In this document: piece by piece, positions 28,261 through 37,061 of the stretch
Numbering within the stretch: the first letter of the stretch is position 1
Layout: the number at the start of each line of letters is the position of its first letter
Assembly (NCBI RefSeq): GCF_001417955.2
Contig: NZ_LKTM01000001.1
Location: forward strand, 372,001 to 436,000
Direction of reading: 5' to 3'
Source of the DNA: Mycobacterium gordonae
GTDB taxonomy: Bacteria > Actinomycetota > Actinomycetes > Mycobacteriales > Mycobacteriaceae
DNA: 64,000 nucleotides
The notes under the pieces: model-generated
Databases searched by the model: none
What the model saw: the letters and a program-made list of their open reading frames with translations, nothing else
What the model was told of the DNA's origin: nothing
Program-made: the position numbers and the translations under genes

Positions 28261-29346
28261 ATGTTCACTCAAACTTTTACTCGGACGATCGCCAAGCGAG
28301 TCCTGAGTTCCGACCTCGTTGATCTGCTCACCGGGCCGCACGGCGTCGACCGGTACACCGAGCTTGTCACGCCGACCTGGACCTCGGGACAGGCCCGCGC
28401 GAAGGTGGTCGACGTGCGGCGAAGCACGCCGCGCAGCGTCACCCTGACGCTGGCTCCCAATGCCGCGTTCACCGAGCGCTACCGTGCCCGCGCCGGCCAG
28501 TTCGTCAACGTGACCATCGAGATCGACGGCCGCATGCACTCGCGGTGCTACTCCCCGGCAAACGTCGAAGGCAGTGCCGAGATCGAGCTGACCATCGGTG
28601 TCCATGACGGTGGCCTGGTGTCGAGCTACCTGTATGAGCGGGCTCGCCGCGGCATGGTGGTCGGCCTGGACGGGGTCGGCGGGGACTTCGTCCTGCCGGA
28701 GAAAATGCCACGGCGCATCCTGTTCATTTCCGGTGGCAGCGGCATCACTCCCGTGATGGCGATGCTTCGCACGCTGGTGGCGCGGGGTCACCTGGCCGAT
28801 GAAGGGGGAGAGATTGCGTTCGTGCACTACGCCCGCACCCCCGAGGAAGCGTGCTACCGGGAAGAGCTGGCGGCGATGCGCGGGGTTCGGGTATTGCACG
28901 GGTTCACCCGTTCGGGTTCGGGTGATCTGAAGGGCCGCTTCGGCGCCGGGCATCTGGCCGTCGCGATGGAGTCGCCCGACGCGGTGTTCGTCTGTGGGCC
29001 CGACGCTTTGGTCGACGCCGTCAAAGGCCTCTGTGAAAATGTGTTCACCGAAAGTTTCGTCCCGCCGGTGTTCGCGCCGCCGTCCGACCCGACGGGTGGC
29101 CGGGTCAGTTTCGCGGACAGCAAGGTCGACGTCACCGACGACGGTCGCTCGCTGCTGGAACAGGCCGAAGCGGCCGGCCTGACGCCCCAGAACGGCTGCC
29201 GGATGGGTATCTGCCACACCTGCACGCGCCGCAAGACCTCCGGCACCGTGCGCAATCTCGTCACCGGCGCCGTCTCCACCGCCCCCGACGAGGACGTGCA
29301 GATCTGCGTCAGCGTTCCGGTCGGCGACGTCGATATCGCCCTCTAG
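28261..29346 (+). CDS. Ferredoxin reductase (FAD/NAD(P)H, C-terminal 2Fe-2S)
   Basis: Electron donor for the desaturase, 361 aa. FAD-binding barrel (RMHSRCYSPAN), nucleotide-binding domain (GGSGITPVMAMLRTLVA and FVCGPDALVDAV) and a C-terminal plant-type ferredoxin domain with the C-x4-C-x2-C cluster in GCRMGICHTC and a last Cys in VQICVSVPVGD. The arrangement matches M. tuberculosis Rv3230c, which feeds the stearoyl-CoA desaturase DesA3. It lies 28 bp upstream of the desaturase with AAGGAGG between, so the two form an operon. Confidence 0.92.
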   Translation: MFTQTFTRTIAKRVLSSDLVDLLTGPHGVDRYTELVTPTWTSGQARAKVVDVRRSTPRSVTLTLAPNAAFTERYRARAGQFVNVTIEIDGRMHSRCYSPANVEGSAEIELTIGVHDGGLVSSYLYERARRGMVVGLDGVGGDFVLPEKMPRRILFISGGSGITPVMAMLRTLVARGHLADEGGEIAFVHYARTPEEACYREELAAMRGVRVLHGFTRSGSGDLKGRFGAGHLAVAMESPDAVFVCGPDALVDAVKGLCENVFTESFVPPVFAPPSDPTGGRVSFADSKVDVTDDGRSLLEQAEAAGLTPQNGCRMGICHTCTRRKTSGTVRNLVTGAVSTAPDEDVQICVSVPVGDVDIAL

Positions 29347-29374
29347 TCAACACCCACCTCAAGGAGGAAAAGCC

Positions 29375-30484
29375 ATGTCACAGAACAAGATCACGCTGAC
29401 CAAGGAGCAGGCTGACGCCTTCGGCCGCGAGCTCGACGCCATCAGGGAACGGGTGCTGGCCGACCTCGGCGAAGAGGACGCCGAGTACATCCGCAAGGTC
29501 ATCAAGGCCCAGCGCGCCCTGGAGGTCGGCGGCCGCGCGCTGCTGTTCCTGCCCCCGACCTGGTTGTTCGGCACCGCGATGCTGGGCTTCGCGAAAATCC
29601 TGGACAACATGGAGGTCGGGCACAACATCATGCACGGCCAGTACGACTGGATGCGTGACCCGACGATCTCCGGCCGCGACTTCGAGTGGGACAGCGCGTG
29701 CCCGTCGGACCAATGGCGGCACTCGCACAACTACATGCACCACACCCACACGAACATCGTCGGGATGGACCGCGACATCGGCTACGGCATCCTGCGGATG
29801 AGCGAGGACCAGCGCTGGCAGCCGTACTTCCTGGGCAATCCGGTCTACGCGTTCCTGCTGATGGTGCTGTTCCAGTACGGTGTGGCGCTGCACGAGCTGG
29901 AAACCGAGCGGATCCGCGCCGGCGAGATCTCGATACGGGACAAGCGCGACACCCTGCGGGAGATCTGGCAGAAGGTCCGCCGCCAGACCCTCAAGGACTA
30001 CGTCGCATTCCCGCTGCTGGCCGGACCGTTCGCGCCGTTCGTCTTCGCCGGCAACCTCACGGCGAACCTGATGCGCAACGTGTGGGCGTACACGATCATC
30101 TTCTGCGGCCACTTCCCGGAGGGCACCCAGGAGTTCACCATCGAGGAGACCGAGGGTGAATCCCGCGGCCAGTGGTACTTCCGCCAGGTGCTCGGATCGG
30201 CGAACCTGACCGGCGGCAAGTTCTTCCACGTCATGTCGGGCAACTTGTCCCACCAGATCGAGCACCACCTGTTCCCGGACATCCCGGCCCGCCGGTATGC
30301 CGAGATCGCGCCTGAGGTGCAGGAGATCTGCGAGCGCTACGGCATTCCCTACAACAAGGGGCCGCTGCTCAAGCAGTTCGGCACGGTGGTCCGCAAGATC
30401 GTCCGGCTGAGCGTTCCGGACTCGTGGCACCGCAAGGCAAAGGCCGAGCCGAAGGCTGCGGAAAAGGAGCTGATCGCCGCATAG
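29375..30484 (+). CDS. Membrane fatty-acid (acyl-CoA) desaturase
   Basis: Di-iron membrane desaturase, 369 aa. The three histidine boxes are HNIMHG (about 83-88), HSHNYMHH (about 117-124) and HQIEHH (about 303-308), with hydrophobic helices between. An AAGGAGG ribosome site precedes the ATG. Together with the reductase it introduces a double bond into long-chain acyl chains. The HQIEHH third box is seen in front-end and linoleoyl-CoA-type desaturases, so regioselectivity may differ from DesA3 (delta-9). A hairpin terminator follows. Confidence 0.92.
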   Translation: MSQNKITLTKEQADAFGRELDAIRERVLADLGEEDAEYIRKVIKAQRALEVGGRALLFLPPTWLFGTAMLGFAKILDNMEVGHNIMHGQYDWMRDPTISGRDFEWDSACPSDQWRHSHNYMHHTHTNIVGMDRDIGYGILRMSEDQRWQPYFLGNPVYAFLLMVLFQYGVALHELETERIRAGEISIRDKRDTLREIWQKVRRQTLKDYVAFPLLAGPFAPFVFAGNLTANLMRNVWAYTIIFCGHFPEGTQEFTIEETEGESRGQWYFRQVLGSANLTGGKFFHVMSGNLSHQIEHHLFPDIPARRYAEIAPEVQEICERYGIPYNKGPLLKQFGTVVRKIVRLSVPDSWHRKAKAEPKAAEKELIAA

Positions 30485-30500
30485 CTTGACCCGCCCAACC

Positions 30501-30537
30501 GAAGCCCGGGGCTCGAGAAATCGATGCTCCGGGCTTT
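30501..30537 (+). terminator. Terminator after the desaturase operon
   Basis: AAGCCCGG (30502-30509) pairs with CCGGGCTT (30529-30536), extending by a few imperfect pairs, and ends in a short TTT. It begins 17 bp after the desaturase stop. A potential ATG at 30524 for the next gene would sit inside the stem, which argues for the later start. Confidence 0.6.
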
Positions 30538-30556
30538 CGGGTGGAGAATGGGCCAA

Positions 30557-31072
30557 ATGGAGTGGACCGGCGCGCGATACTCGGACAAACCGACGGTGGA
30601 ATCCTGGACATGGGTGGACGCCGAGCCGCAGCGAGTCTGGAGTCTGGTCTCCGATATCGAGTTGATGCCGACCCTGAGCAACGAGCTGCAATCCGTGGCC
30701 TGGCTGGACGGGGTCAGCGAGCCACGCGTCGGCGCCAGGTTCGTCGGGCACAACGAACACGATGCGTTCGGACGCTGGAGCACGACGTCGCAGATCGTGT
30801 CGTTCGATCGGCCCCGCGAATTCGCCTGGGCTGTCGGCGAACCCGAATATCCCGCGGCTACCTGGCGATTCCGGCTGACACCGCGCGACGGCGGGACCGT
30901 GCTCTCGTTCTGGACGCAGATGGGTCCGGGCCGCTCGGGATTGTCCAATGCCATCGATGCGATGCCGGACAAGGAACAGAAGATCGTGTTCGTCCGGATG
31001 CGGGAGTTCGAGGCCGCGATCGACAAGACCCTGGCCGCGATCAAGAGGCTGGCCGAGCACGGGGTGCGGTGA
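30557..31072 (+). CDS. SRPBCC (START-like) ligand-binding protein
   Basis: 171-aa protein of the polyketide cyclase/dehydrase-like SRPBCC superfamily. Helix-grip features are ESWTWVDAEPQRVWSLVSDIELMPTLSNELQSVAWLDG, then GARFVGHNEHDAFGRWSTTSQI and GGTVLSFWTQMGPG. Such proteins enclose a hydrophobic cavity for lipids or aromatics. ATG at 30557 has GGAG 10 nt upstream; an ATG three codons earlier is also possible. Its stop overlaps the next gene's start (TGATG), suggesting the two act together. Confidence 0.8.
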   Translation: MEWTGARYSDKPTVESWTWVDAEPQRVWSLVSDIELMPTLSNELQSVAWLDGVSEPRVGARFVGHNEHDAFGRWSTTSQIVSFDRPREFAWAVGEPEYPAATWRFRLTPRDGGTVLSFWTQMGPGRSGLSNAIDAMPDKEQKIVFVRMREFEAAIDKTLAAIKRLAEHGVR

Positions 31073-32136
31073 TGCGCACCGCGACGACGGTCGAATTGTC
31101 CGCTTCCCAAACCGCGCATGCGGCCGAAACGGTCGAGTTCGTGGTCGAGGCCGAGCGCCTGGGACTCGACATGTGCTGGGTCGCCGAGGCCTGGGGAGCC
31201 GACGCCCCGTCGGCGCTGGGCTATCTCGCGGCACGCACCGACGCGATGCTGCTCGGATCAGGCGTCATTCAGGTCGGCACCCGATCACCGGTGCTCGTGG
31301 CCCAGACCGCGATCACGTTGTCCAACCTCTCGGGAGGTCGCTTCCTGCTCGGTTTGGGTGCGTCGGGGCCCCAGGTCATCGAGGGCCTGCACGGCGTCGC
31401 GTTCGACAGGCCGCTGTCCCGCATCCGCGAAACCGTCGAGATCGTCCGGCATGTCTTCGAAGGCGGCAGAATCTCCCATTCCGGCAAGGAGTTTCAAATT
31501 CCACGGCCGGGCGGAGAGGCCAAGCCGATGCGGTTGTCGACCCGCCGCGAGCATCCGATCCCGATCTACCTGGCTACCTTGTCGCCGGCCATGCTGCGAC
31601 TCACCGGCCGGCTCGCCGACGGCTGGCTGGGCACCAGCTTCGTGCCCGAGGGTGCCGATCAGGCCTACTTCGCCCATCTGGACGAGGGCTTGGCCGCCTC
31701 CGGCCGCACCCGCGCCGACCTGGACATCTGCCAGGGCGCCGAGGTCGCCTTCGCGGCCGACGAAGACGCGTTGCGCGAGATGGTGGCCGGACGCAAGGCG
31801 GAACTCGCATTCAGCCTCGGCGGCATGGGTTCGGCCAGCACCAATTTCTACAACCAGGCCTATTCCCGGCAGGGCTGGGGCGAGGTGGCCGCCGCGGTGC
31901 GGGAACGCTGGCAGGCCGGCGACCGGCCGGGGGCCGCCGCGCTGATCACCGACGAGATGGTGTTGGCCACTACGCTGATCGGCACCGAGGAGATGGTGCG
32001 CGCCCGGCTCGGGGTGTGGCGCGACGCGGGTGTCGACACCGTGCGGCTCTACCCTGCCGGCGAGACGCTGGACGACAAGCTCACCACGCTGGGCCGGGCG
32101 ATCGAGTTGGTGCGCGCCACATCGCGCCGAACGTGA
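31072..32136 (+). CDS. LLM-class F420-dependent oxidoreductase
   Basis: Luciferase-like TIM-barrel oxidoreductase, 354 aa. Typical stretches are LDMCWVAEAWGADAPSALGYLAART, LGSGVIQVGTRSPVLVAQTA, LLGLGASGPQVIEGLHG and the C-terminal IGTEEMVRARLGVWRDAGVDTVRLYP. In mycobacteria this class uses F420 rather than FMN. It is coupled to the SRPBCC gene by TGATG. Its own stop codon falls inside a palindrome at the convergent end. Substrate unknown. Confidence 0.88.
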   Translation: MRTATTVELSASQTAHAAETVEFVVEAERLGLDMCWVAEAWGADAPSALGYLAARTDAMLLGSGVIQVGTRSPVLVAQTAITLSNLSGGRFLLGLGASGPQVIEGLHGVAFDRPLSRIRETVEIVRHVFEGGRISHSGKEFQIPRPGGEAKPMRLSTRREHPIPIYLATLSPAMLRLTGRLADGWLGTSFVPEGADQAYFAHLDEGLAASGRTRADLDICQGAEVAFAADEDALREMVAGRKAELAFSLGGMGSASTNFYNQAYSRQGWGEVAAAVRERWQAGDRPGAAALITDEMVLATTLIGTEEMVRARLGVWRDAGVDTVRLYPAGETLDDKLTTLGRAIELVRATSRRT

Positions 32137-32183
32137 ACTAAGGGCGCGTTTTTCGCGATTTTTCCGCCGCCATTGCACGCTCG
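32127..32183. terminator. Degenerate convergent-end palindrome
   Basis: CCGAACGTGAACT (32127-32139) followed by GGGCGCG, a TTTTTCGCGATTTTT tip and a decayed right arm ending near GCACGCTCGC. It matches the better-preserved element at 44796-44853 in left arm and tip. The LLM stop TGA is part of the arm. Located between convergent genes, it probably acts as a terminator. Confidence 0.5.
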
Positions 32184-32190
32184 CGAGGGG

Positions 32191-33297
32191 CTAGGATGGC
32201 GCGACCGGCGCGTCGGAGATCTTTACCAGCCGGACCTCGGGACGCGCCGGTACCGCGTCGGTGAGAAACCACCGGAAGGCCAGGTTGCCGCGCGGATACC
32301 CCAGTGTTGTCAGCGAATTGGGATGAGCCGTTCGGGCAGCGGACAACACGATCGTCACCGAGCCGTCACTGTTGGCAACCGCGCTGTGCCCGTTGACCGA
32401 ACAACGCGCGTCGCCGGCCCCGTAGGTGGCCATGAACTGGTTCCACACCAACATGTTCCAGAAACGGCATGTCGGCGGTCGGTGCGTGATGACCAGCGCT
32501 TCGTCCTCCTCGAGCACGAAGCTGCCGTAGGCGTAGCAGGCGTCCCGCGCCGACCAGCCGAAGTTGGCGTCCGGAACCTGATACGGTTCTGCGAATTCAT
32601 TTGCGGCATGCGCGACTTCGTGCCCGAGCGCATGGGCGTCGTCGGCACGCGTCCCGACCGGCAGGGGAACGATGGCGAACATGGTGCGCAACCAGGTGGC
32701 CGCCGCGCGCAGCCTGGCCGCGGTTTCGGAATCACCGTGCTTGATCGGCTCGGGCTCATCGAGCGCCTCGATATTCCAGACGACGGGCCGGCCGGTCAGC
32801 GGGTCGGCCTGGTAGTCGCGCGTCATCAGCGCGGCCGCGTCCGGCGTCGGGGGGAACTCGAAGGAGAAGTTGCCGTCGGCGTCGATCTCGACGTCGGAGT
32901 CACGGATGATCGCGACCACGCGGTCCGACCAGGCGCCGGGCGAGGGCTCGTTGTAAGCCGTCACCGAAAAGTACACGCTGTCACCCTTATTGCCGCTGAT
33001 GCGATAGCGGCGGTCCGGATCGACGGGGCACATGTAGTAGTAGGCGTCGGTGTTGTCCCCACCCCACCGGCGATCGCGCCGGAACGGCGTGTTCACCGCG
33101 ACGAACTGGGGACGACCGGGCTCGGGGAACAGGTAACTGTCGAGGGCCACCCCCAGGGTGGCGCCGAGCATGCGGTAGCCGTCGGCGACGTGCCGGTCGT
33201 CGGTGACCGCACGGTCGCCCTCGAGGAAGGAACGGTCGAGTTCACCGAGGGCGCTGAGCAATTCACGCCAGGCCACCGTCGATTCGTGCGTCGTCAT
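32191..33297 (-). CDS. DUF1214-family protein
   Basis: 368-aa protein of the DUF1214/DUF1254-like group, which is frequent in mycobacteria and has no established activity. Recognisable parts are RDRRWGGDNTDAYYYMCPVDPDRRYRISGNKGDSVYFSVTAYNE, FWNMLVWNQFMATY and the C-terminal HPNSLTTLGYPRGNLAFRWFL. No signal peptide. Its start overlaps the stop of the TetR gene (ATGA), so the two are coupled. Nearby genes suggest lipid or steroid metabolism, but this is only context. Confidence 0.82.
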   Translation of the reverse strand: MTTHESTVAWRELLSALGELDRSFLEGDRAVTDDRHVADGYRMLGATLGVALDSYLFPEPGRPQFVAVNTPFRRDRRWGGDNTDAYYYMCPVDPDRRYRISGNKGDSVYFSVTAYNEPSPGAWSDRVVAIIRDSDVEIDADGNFSFEFPPTPDAAALMTRDYQADPLTGRPVVWNIEALDEPEPIKHGDSETAARLRAAATWLRTMFAIVPLPVGTRADDAHALGHEVAHAANEFAEPYQVPDANFGWSARDACYAYGSFVLEEDEALVITHRPPTCRFWNMLVWNQFMATYGAGDARCSVNGHSAVANSDGSVTIVLSAARTAHPNSLTTLGYPRGNLAFRWFLTDAVPARPEVRLVKISDAPVAPS

Positions 33298-33869
33298 GTG
33301 CTGATTCCTCTCAGGAGCAAAGTCGTCGTGCGGTCGATCCAGGCGTCATCGAGTGCCGCGGCACGGGTGAGAAGGCCAAGCAGTGTCACGCCCGCCAGGG
33401 CTTCGGCGAGTTCGGGAGCGGTCACGTCGGGCCGGACCTCGCCTCGCGCCGCTGCCTTCCCAAGCAGGTCGCTGAGCCCGCCGCCGATGAGGCCGCTGAA
33501 ACGTTCCAACAGCGCCGCGTGCAGGGTGGGGTCGGTCGCCATCTCGCCGATCAGGCCCGGCAGTGCCGCCCTGGCTGCCGGGGTGCTCAGAACTTCCATT
33601 GTGCGGCAAACCATTTCGCGCAGATCCTGGCGCAGCGAGCCGGTGTCCGGTATTTCGGTTGCGGCACCGATGGGGAACACCGCCTCGTGCACGAGGTGCG
33701 CCTTGCTCGGCCAGCGCCGGTAGATCGCGGGCTTGCTGGTACCGGCGCGCCGGGCAATGGCGGATACCAGTAGACCGGGATAACCGGTTTCGGCCAGCAG
33801 TTCGACCGTGGCGTCCAGCACCGCCGCGTCGATGCGCGGGTCACGGGGCCGGCCGAGCTCTTCTACCAT
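33294..33869 (-). CDS. TetR-family transcriptional regulator
   Basis: 191 aa with the DNA-binding domain GYPGLLVSAIARRAGTSKPAIYRRWPSKAHLVHEA (about 27-61) and a C-terminal ligand domain of the TetR_C_11/16 type. The ATG at 33869 is preceded by the 28-bp divergent gap to the sulfotransferase gene; the long frame upstream is antisense to that gene. It is co-transcribed with DUF1214 and likely represses both directions. A small palindrome, ACTC-A-GAGT, lies in the gap at 33876-33884. Confidence 0.88.
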   Translation of the reverse strand: MVEELGRPRDPRIDAAVLDATVELLAETGYPGLLVSAIARRAGTSKPAIYRRWPSKAHLVHEAVFPIGAATEIPDTGSLRQDLREMVCRTMEVLSTPAARAALPGLIGEMATDPTLHAALLERFSGLIGGGLSDLLGKAAARGEVRPDVTAPELAEALAGVTLLGLLTRAAALDDAWIDRTTTLLLRGIST

Positions 33870-33897
33870 TACGAAACTCAGAGTAACATAAGTCGCC

Positions 33898-35133
33898 GTG
33901 ACCGAAACCGTAGTGCTGGACGATCTGGCCAGGCCCCGCTTCAGCGCCGAGGCGCAGCCGATCCTGGACATGATGGCGGGGCTGGCGCCGGACTGCCCGC
34001 TGGATGCTGATGCTCTGTGCGCCAAGGCAAGTGCCGACACCGGCCTGGATGACTTCGGCCCGGCGGACTACCGGGAACGACTCGATGTCTACCTGTCGGC
34101 GCTCCGCGACATCGACGGACTGCACCCGGCCGGGGTGGTCAACTTCTACGGCCAGCTGCTGCAGTTGCTGAAGAACCGGCTGCTGTTGGCCGACCTGCTG
34201 CGCCGCCATCCGGAGATCAACGACATCGAGCTGCGCTCGCCGGTGGTGATCGCCGGGCTGCCCCGCACCGGCACCACCCATCTGCACAATCTGCTGGCCT
34301 CAGCGCCCACCTTCCGCACCATGCCCTACTGGGAGAGCAACGAGCCATTCCCGCTGCCCGCTGAAGCCGGCATCGCGCCGGACCCGCGGCGCGCGCGCAT
34401 GGATGTCGCGGTCAGCGTGATCAACCTGGTGATGCCGCATTTCGCGCTGATGCACGAGATGACGACCGATCATGTCCACGAAGAGATCCAACTGCTGGCC
34501 AACGACTTTTCGACGATGCTGTTCGAGACGCTCGCGCACGTGCCCGGCTGGCGTGACTACTACCAGGCCCACGATCAGACCCCGCACTACCGCTACCTGG
34601 CCACCCAGCTCAGGGCGATGCAGTTCCTGCGCGGTGGCCGGCGCTGGCTGCTCAAGTCGCCGCAGCATCTCGAACAGGTGCCGGTGCTGAACAGGGTCTT
34701 CCCGGACAGCATCGTGGTTTTCACCCACCGCGACCCGGTGCCGGTGGCGCTGTCGATGGTCGCGATGATCACCTATTCCGCGCGCATGCACCGCTCTCCG
34801 GTTCCGGTCGAGGAGATCGCCGGGTACTGGATCGACCGCCTCGAACAGATGCTCAACGCCCTGGTCCGCGATCGCGACGTGATCGGCCCGGACCGATCCG
34901 TCGACGTCCGGTTCGGCGACTTCATGGCCGATGAGCTCGGCGTGGCGGAGCGGCTCTACGCCCTGGCCGACGAACCTTTCACGGACGCGGCGCGTGCGGC
35001 GATCTCCGGCTACCTGGCCGGCCATCAGCGCGGCCGGCTGGGCACTGTGGCCACGTCTTTTGAGATGTTCGGACTCGCCGGGGACGACTTGCGGGCCCGG
35101 TTCACGCCCTATGTCGAACGCTTCCTGAAGTAG
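33898..35133 (+). CDS. Sulfotransferase family protein
   Basis: PAPS-dependent sulfotransferase, 411 aa (Sulfotransfer_3-like). The 5'-phosphosulfate loop is GLPRTGTTHLHNLL (about residues 120-133), and the 3'-phosphate motif is FTHRDPVPVALSM (about 278-290). Many mycobacteria carry several such genes for sulfolipids or sulfated glycolipids; the acceptor here is unknown. Starts with GTG 28 bp from the divergent TetR gene, and ephF follows 11 bp later, so they may be co-transcribed. Confidence 0.87.
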   Translation: MTETVVLDDLARPRFSAEAQPILDMMAGLAPDCPLDADALCAKASADTGLDDFGPADYRERLDVYLSALRDIDGLHPAGVVNFYGQLLQLLKNRLLLADLLRRHPEINDIELRSPVVIAGLPRTGTTHLHNLLASAPTFRTMPYWESNEPFPLPAEAGIAPDPRRARMDVAVSVINLVMPHFALMHEMTTDHVHEEIQLLANDFSTMLFETLAHVPGWRDYYQAHDQTPHYRYLATQLRAMQFLRGGRRWLLKSPQHLEQVPVLNRVFPDSIVVFTHRDPVPVALSMVAMITYSARMHRSPVPVEEIAGYWIDRLEQMLNALVRDRDVIGPDRSVDVRFGDFMADELGVAERLYALADEPFTDAARAAISGYLAGHQRGRLGTVATSFEMFGLAGDDLRARFTPYVERFLK

Positions 35134-35144
35134 GTTCTTTGACC

Positions 35145-36032
35145 ATGACCATCTCCATTCCCAACCTGGACGGCGTCGAACACCGGTTCATCGATGTGGG
35201 CGGGGGAGTGACGATTCACGTCGCCGATGCCGGCCCGGCCGACGGACCGGCGATCATGCTCGTGCACGGTTTCCCGGAGAATTGGTGGGAGTGGCACGAG
35301 TTGATCGGGCCGCTGGCCGCTGACGGCTATCGGGTGCTGTGCCCGGATCTGCGCGGGGCGGGCTGGAGCTCGGCGCCGCGATCGACCTACACGAAGGACG
35401 AGATGGCCGGTGACCTGGCGACGGTGCTGGACAAGCTGGGCATCGCCACGGTCAAGCTTGCCGCGCACGACTGGGGCGGCCCGGTCGCCTTCATTCTGAT
35501 GCTGCGCCACCCGGACCGGGTGACCGGCTTCTTCGGGATGAACACCGTCGCGCCCTGGGTGAAGCGCGATCTGTCTTCGGTCCGCAATATCTGGCGACTC
35601 TGGTACCAGATTCCGATCTCGCTGCCGGGCATCGGGCCGCGGTTGCTCAGCGACCCCAAGGCCCGCTTCGCCCGTGCCCTGGGAAAGTGGGTGGGCGGAG
35701 GGTTCAACATCCCCGACGAAGACATCCGCCTCTATATCGACTGCATGCGTCAGCCCGGGCACGCCGAGGCCGGTTCGCGGTGGTACCGGTCATTCCAGAC
35801 CGGGGAGATGCTGCGCTGGATGCGGGGGGAATTCGACGATGCGCGGGTGGAGGTGCCGGTGCGCTGGCTGTCCGGGGTCGAAGACCCGGTGATCACGCCC
35901 GACCTGATCGACGGATATGCGGACCACATAACGGATTTCGAGGTCGAGCTAGTCGACGGGGTGGGGCACTGGATCGTCAGTCAGCGTCCCGATCTGGTGC
36001 TGGACAGACTGCGCGCGTTTCTCAGGGTTTGA
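35145..36032 (+). CDS. ephF: Epoxide hydrolase EphF (alpha/beta hydrolase)
   Basis: Alpha/beta-hydrolase epoxide hydrolase, 295 aa, corresponding to Rv0134. Oxyanion motif HGFPENWWEW (41-50), nucleophile Asp109 in HDWGGPVAF, acid in GVEDPVITPDLID and His275 in GVGHWIV. An Asp nucleophile rather than Ser supports hydrolysis of epoxides through an alkyl-enzyme ester. A TTG two codons upstream is an alternative start with a closer AGG. The last 11 bp overlap the convergent alcohol dehydrogenase gene. Confidence 0.92.
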   Translation: MTISIPNLDGVEHRFIDVGGGVTIHVADAGPADGPAIMLVHGFPENWWEWHELIGPLAADGYRVLCPDLRGAGWSSAPRSTYTKDEMAGDLATVLDKLGIATVKLAAHDWGGPVAFILMLRHPDRVTGFFGMNTVAPWVKRDLSSVRNIWRLWYQIPISLPGIGPRLLSDPKARFARALGKWVGGGFNIPDEDIRLYIDCMRQPGHAEAGSRWYRSFQTGEMLRWMRGEFDDARVEVPVRWLSGVEDPVITPDLIDGYADHITDFEVELVDGVGHWIVSQRPDLVLDRLRAFLRV

Positions 36033-37053
36033 CGACGATCCGGATCGGGTTGCCCTCCTGGCGCTCCAGCATCTCGATGCCCGCGTGGATGTCCCGTAAC
36101 GGGACGATCTGGCTGATGGACCGCGAAAGATCAAGGCGGCCATAGGAAACCAGCTTGGCCAGGGTCTCGATGTCGACGTTCTGGTAGCCGAGATGCCCCA
36201 GCGCCTGCTTGCGGCTTAACCCGAACATGGCGGTGGGTCCCACCGTCGGCGACTCCGCGCTCATTCCCACGCCGACCAGTCGGCCGCCCGCGGTCAGTGA
36301 GTCCAGCGCCTGCTCGAAGGTCACCTTGAGTCCGACGGCGTCGAACGCGACGTCCAGCTTCCGGCCGCCGGTGACCTCGGCGATCTTGTCCTGCAACCCG
36401 TCGTCGCGGGTGTCGAACGCATAGTCCGCCCCGATCTCGAGCGCGCGCTCCAGCACGGCCGGGTTGATGTCGAGAGCGATCACCGGTACCGCGCCGACCA
36501 GCTTGGCGAGCTGCACGATATGTGTGCCGACACCGCCGACGCCCCACACCCCGACTGACTCCCCGATCGCGACCTTCCCGGTACGCACGACGGCGCCGAA
36601 CGGCGTGGAGACCGCGTCGGCCAGGATTGCCGCCTGCTCGAGCGGGACGTTGTCGGGCACCCGGGTCAAACCGGCCGCCTGCGCCAGGGTGTATTCGGCC
36701 CACGCGCCGTCATAGGCGAACGCCATCAACTGAATTCGCAGACAATTGACCACGTCGCCGCGCCTGCAGTTCGGGCACGTCTGGCAGGGGCGTCCCGCGG
36801 CGACCACCACCCGGTCGCCCTCGGCCCAACCGGTCACTTCGGGACCGAGCTTGGCGATGGTGCCCGACGCTTCGTGGCCCTGGGTCACCACCGGCGCCTG
36901 GGAAGGGAAGGTTCCGTTGATCAGGCTGAGGTCCGAGTGGCAGATGCCGCAGAACGCAACCTTGACCAGAACCTCGCCGGGCCCGGGTTCGGGAATCGGA
37001 ACTTCTTCCAGCACAACCGTTCTGGTGTCGGCGTAAAAGCGCTCGGCGAGCAT
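36022..37053 (-). CDS. Zinc-dependent alcohol dehydrogenase (MDR)
   Basis: Medium-chain dehydrogenase/reductase, 343 aa from the ATG at 37053. Catalytic zinc region FCGICHSDL and QGHEASG, structural zinc Cys cluster CQTCPNCRRGDVVNC, Rossmann motif VWGVGGVGTHIVQLAK, then IALDIN giving NAD preference. A GTG at 37065 overlaps the stop of the tiny molbindin gene upstream (GTGA) and is an equally good start by coupling. Substrate unknown; long-chain or aromatic alcohols are common for mycobacterial members. Confidence 0.9.
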   Translation of the reverse strand: MLAERFYADTRTVVLEEVPIPEPGPGEVLVKVAFCGICHSDLSLINGTFPSQAPVVTQGHEASGTIAKLGPEVTGWAEGDRVVVAAGRPCQTCPNCRRGDVVNCLRIQLMAFAYDGAWAEYTLAQAAGLTRVPDNVPLEQAAILADAVSTPFGAVVRTGKVAIGESVGVWGVGGVGTHIVQLAKLVGAVPVIALDINPAVLERALEIGADYAFDTRDDGLQDKIAEVTGGRKLDVAFDAVGLKVTFEQALDSLTAGGRLVGVGMSAESPTVGPTAMFGLSRKQALGHLGYQNVDIETLAKLVSYGRLDLSRSISQIVPLRDIHAGIEMLERQEGNPIRIVVKP

Positions 37054-37061
37054 GGTGGCCG

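Noticed and set aside
29378..31234. Long minus-strand open frame (618 codons) across the desaturase and SRPBCC genes
   Set aside because: It is antisense to two clearly recognised genes, shows Arg/His/Gly-rich composition without any domain, and arises from GC-rich third positions.
32173..33723. Plus-strand open frame (516 codons) over the DUF1214 and TetR genes
   Set aside because: Antisense shadow of two genes with good family matches and coupled start/stop.
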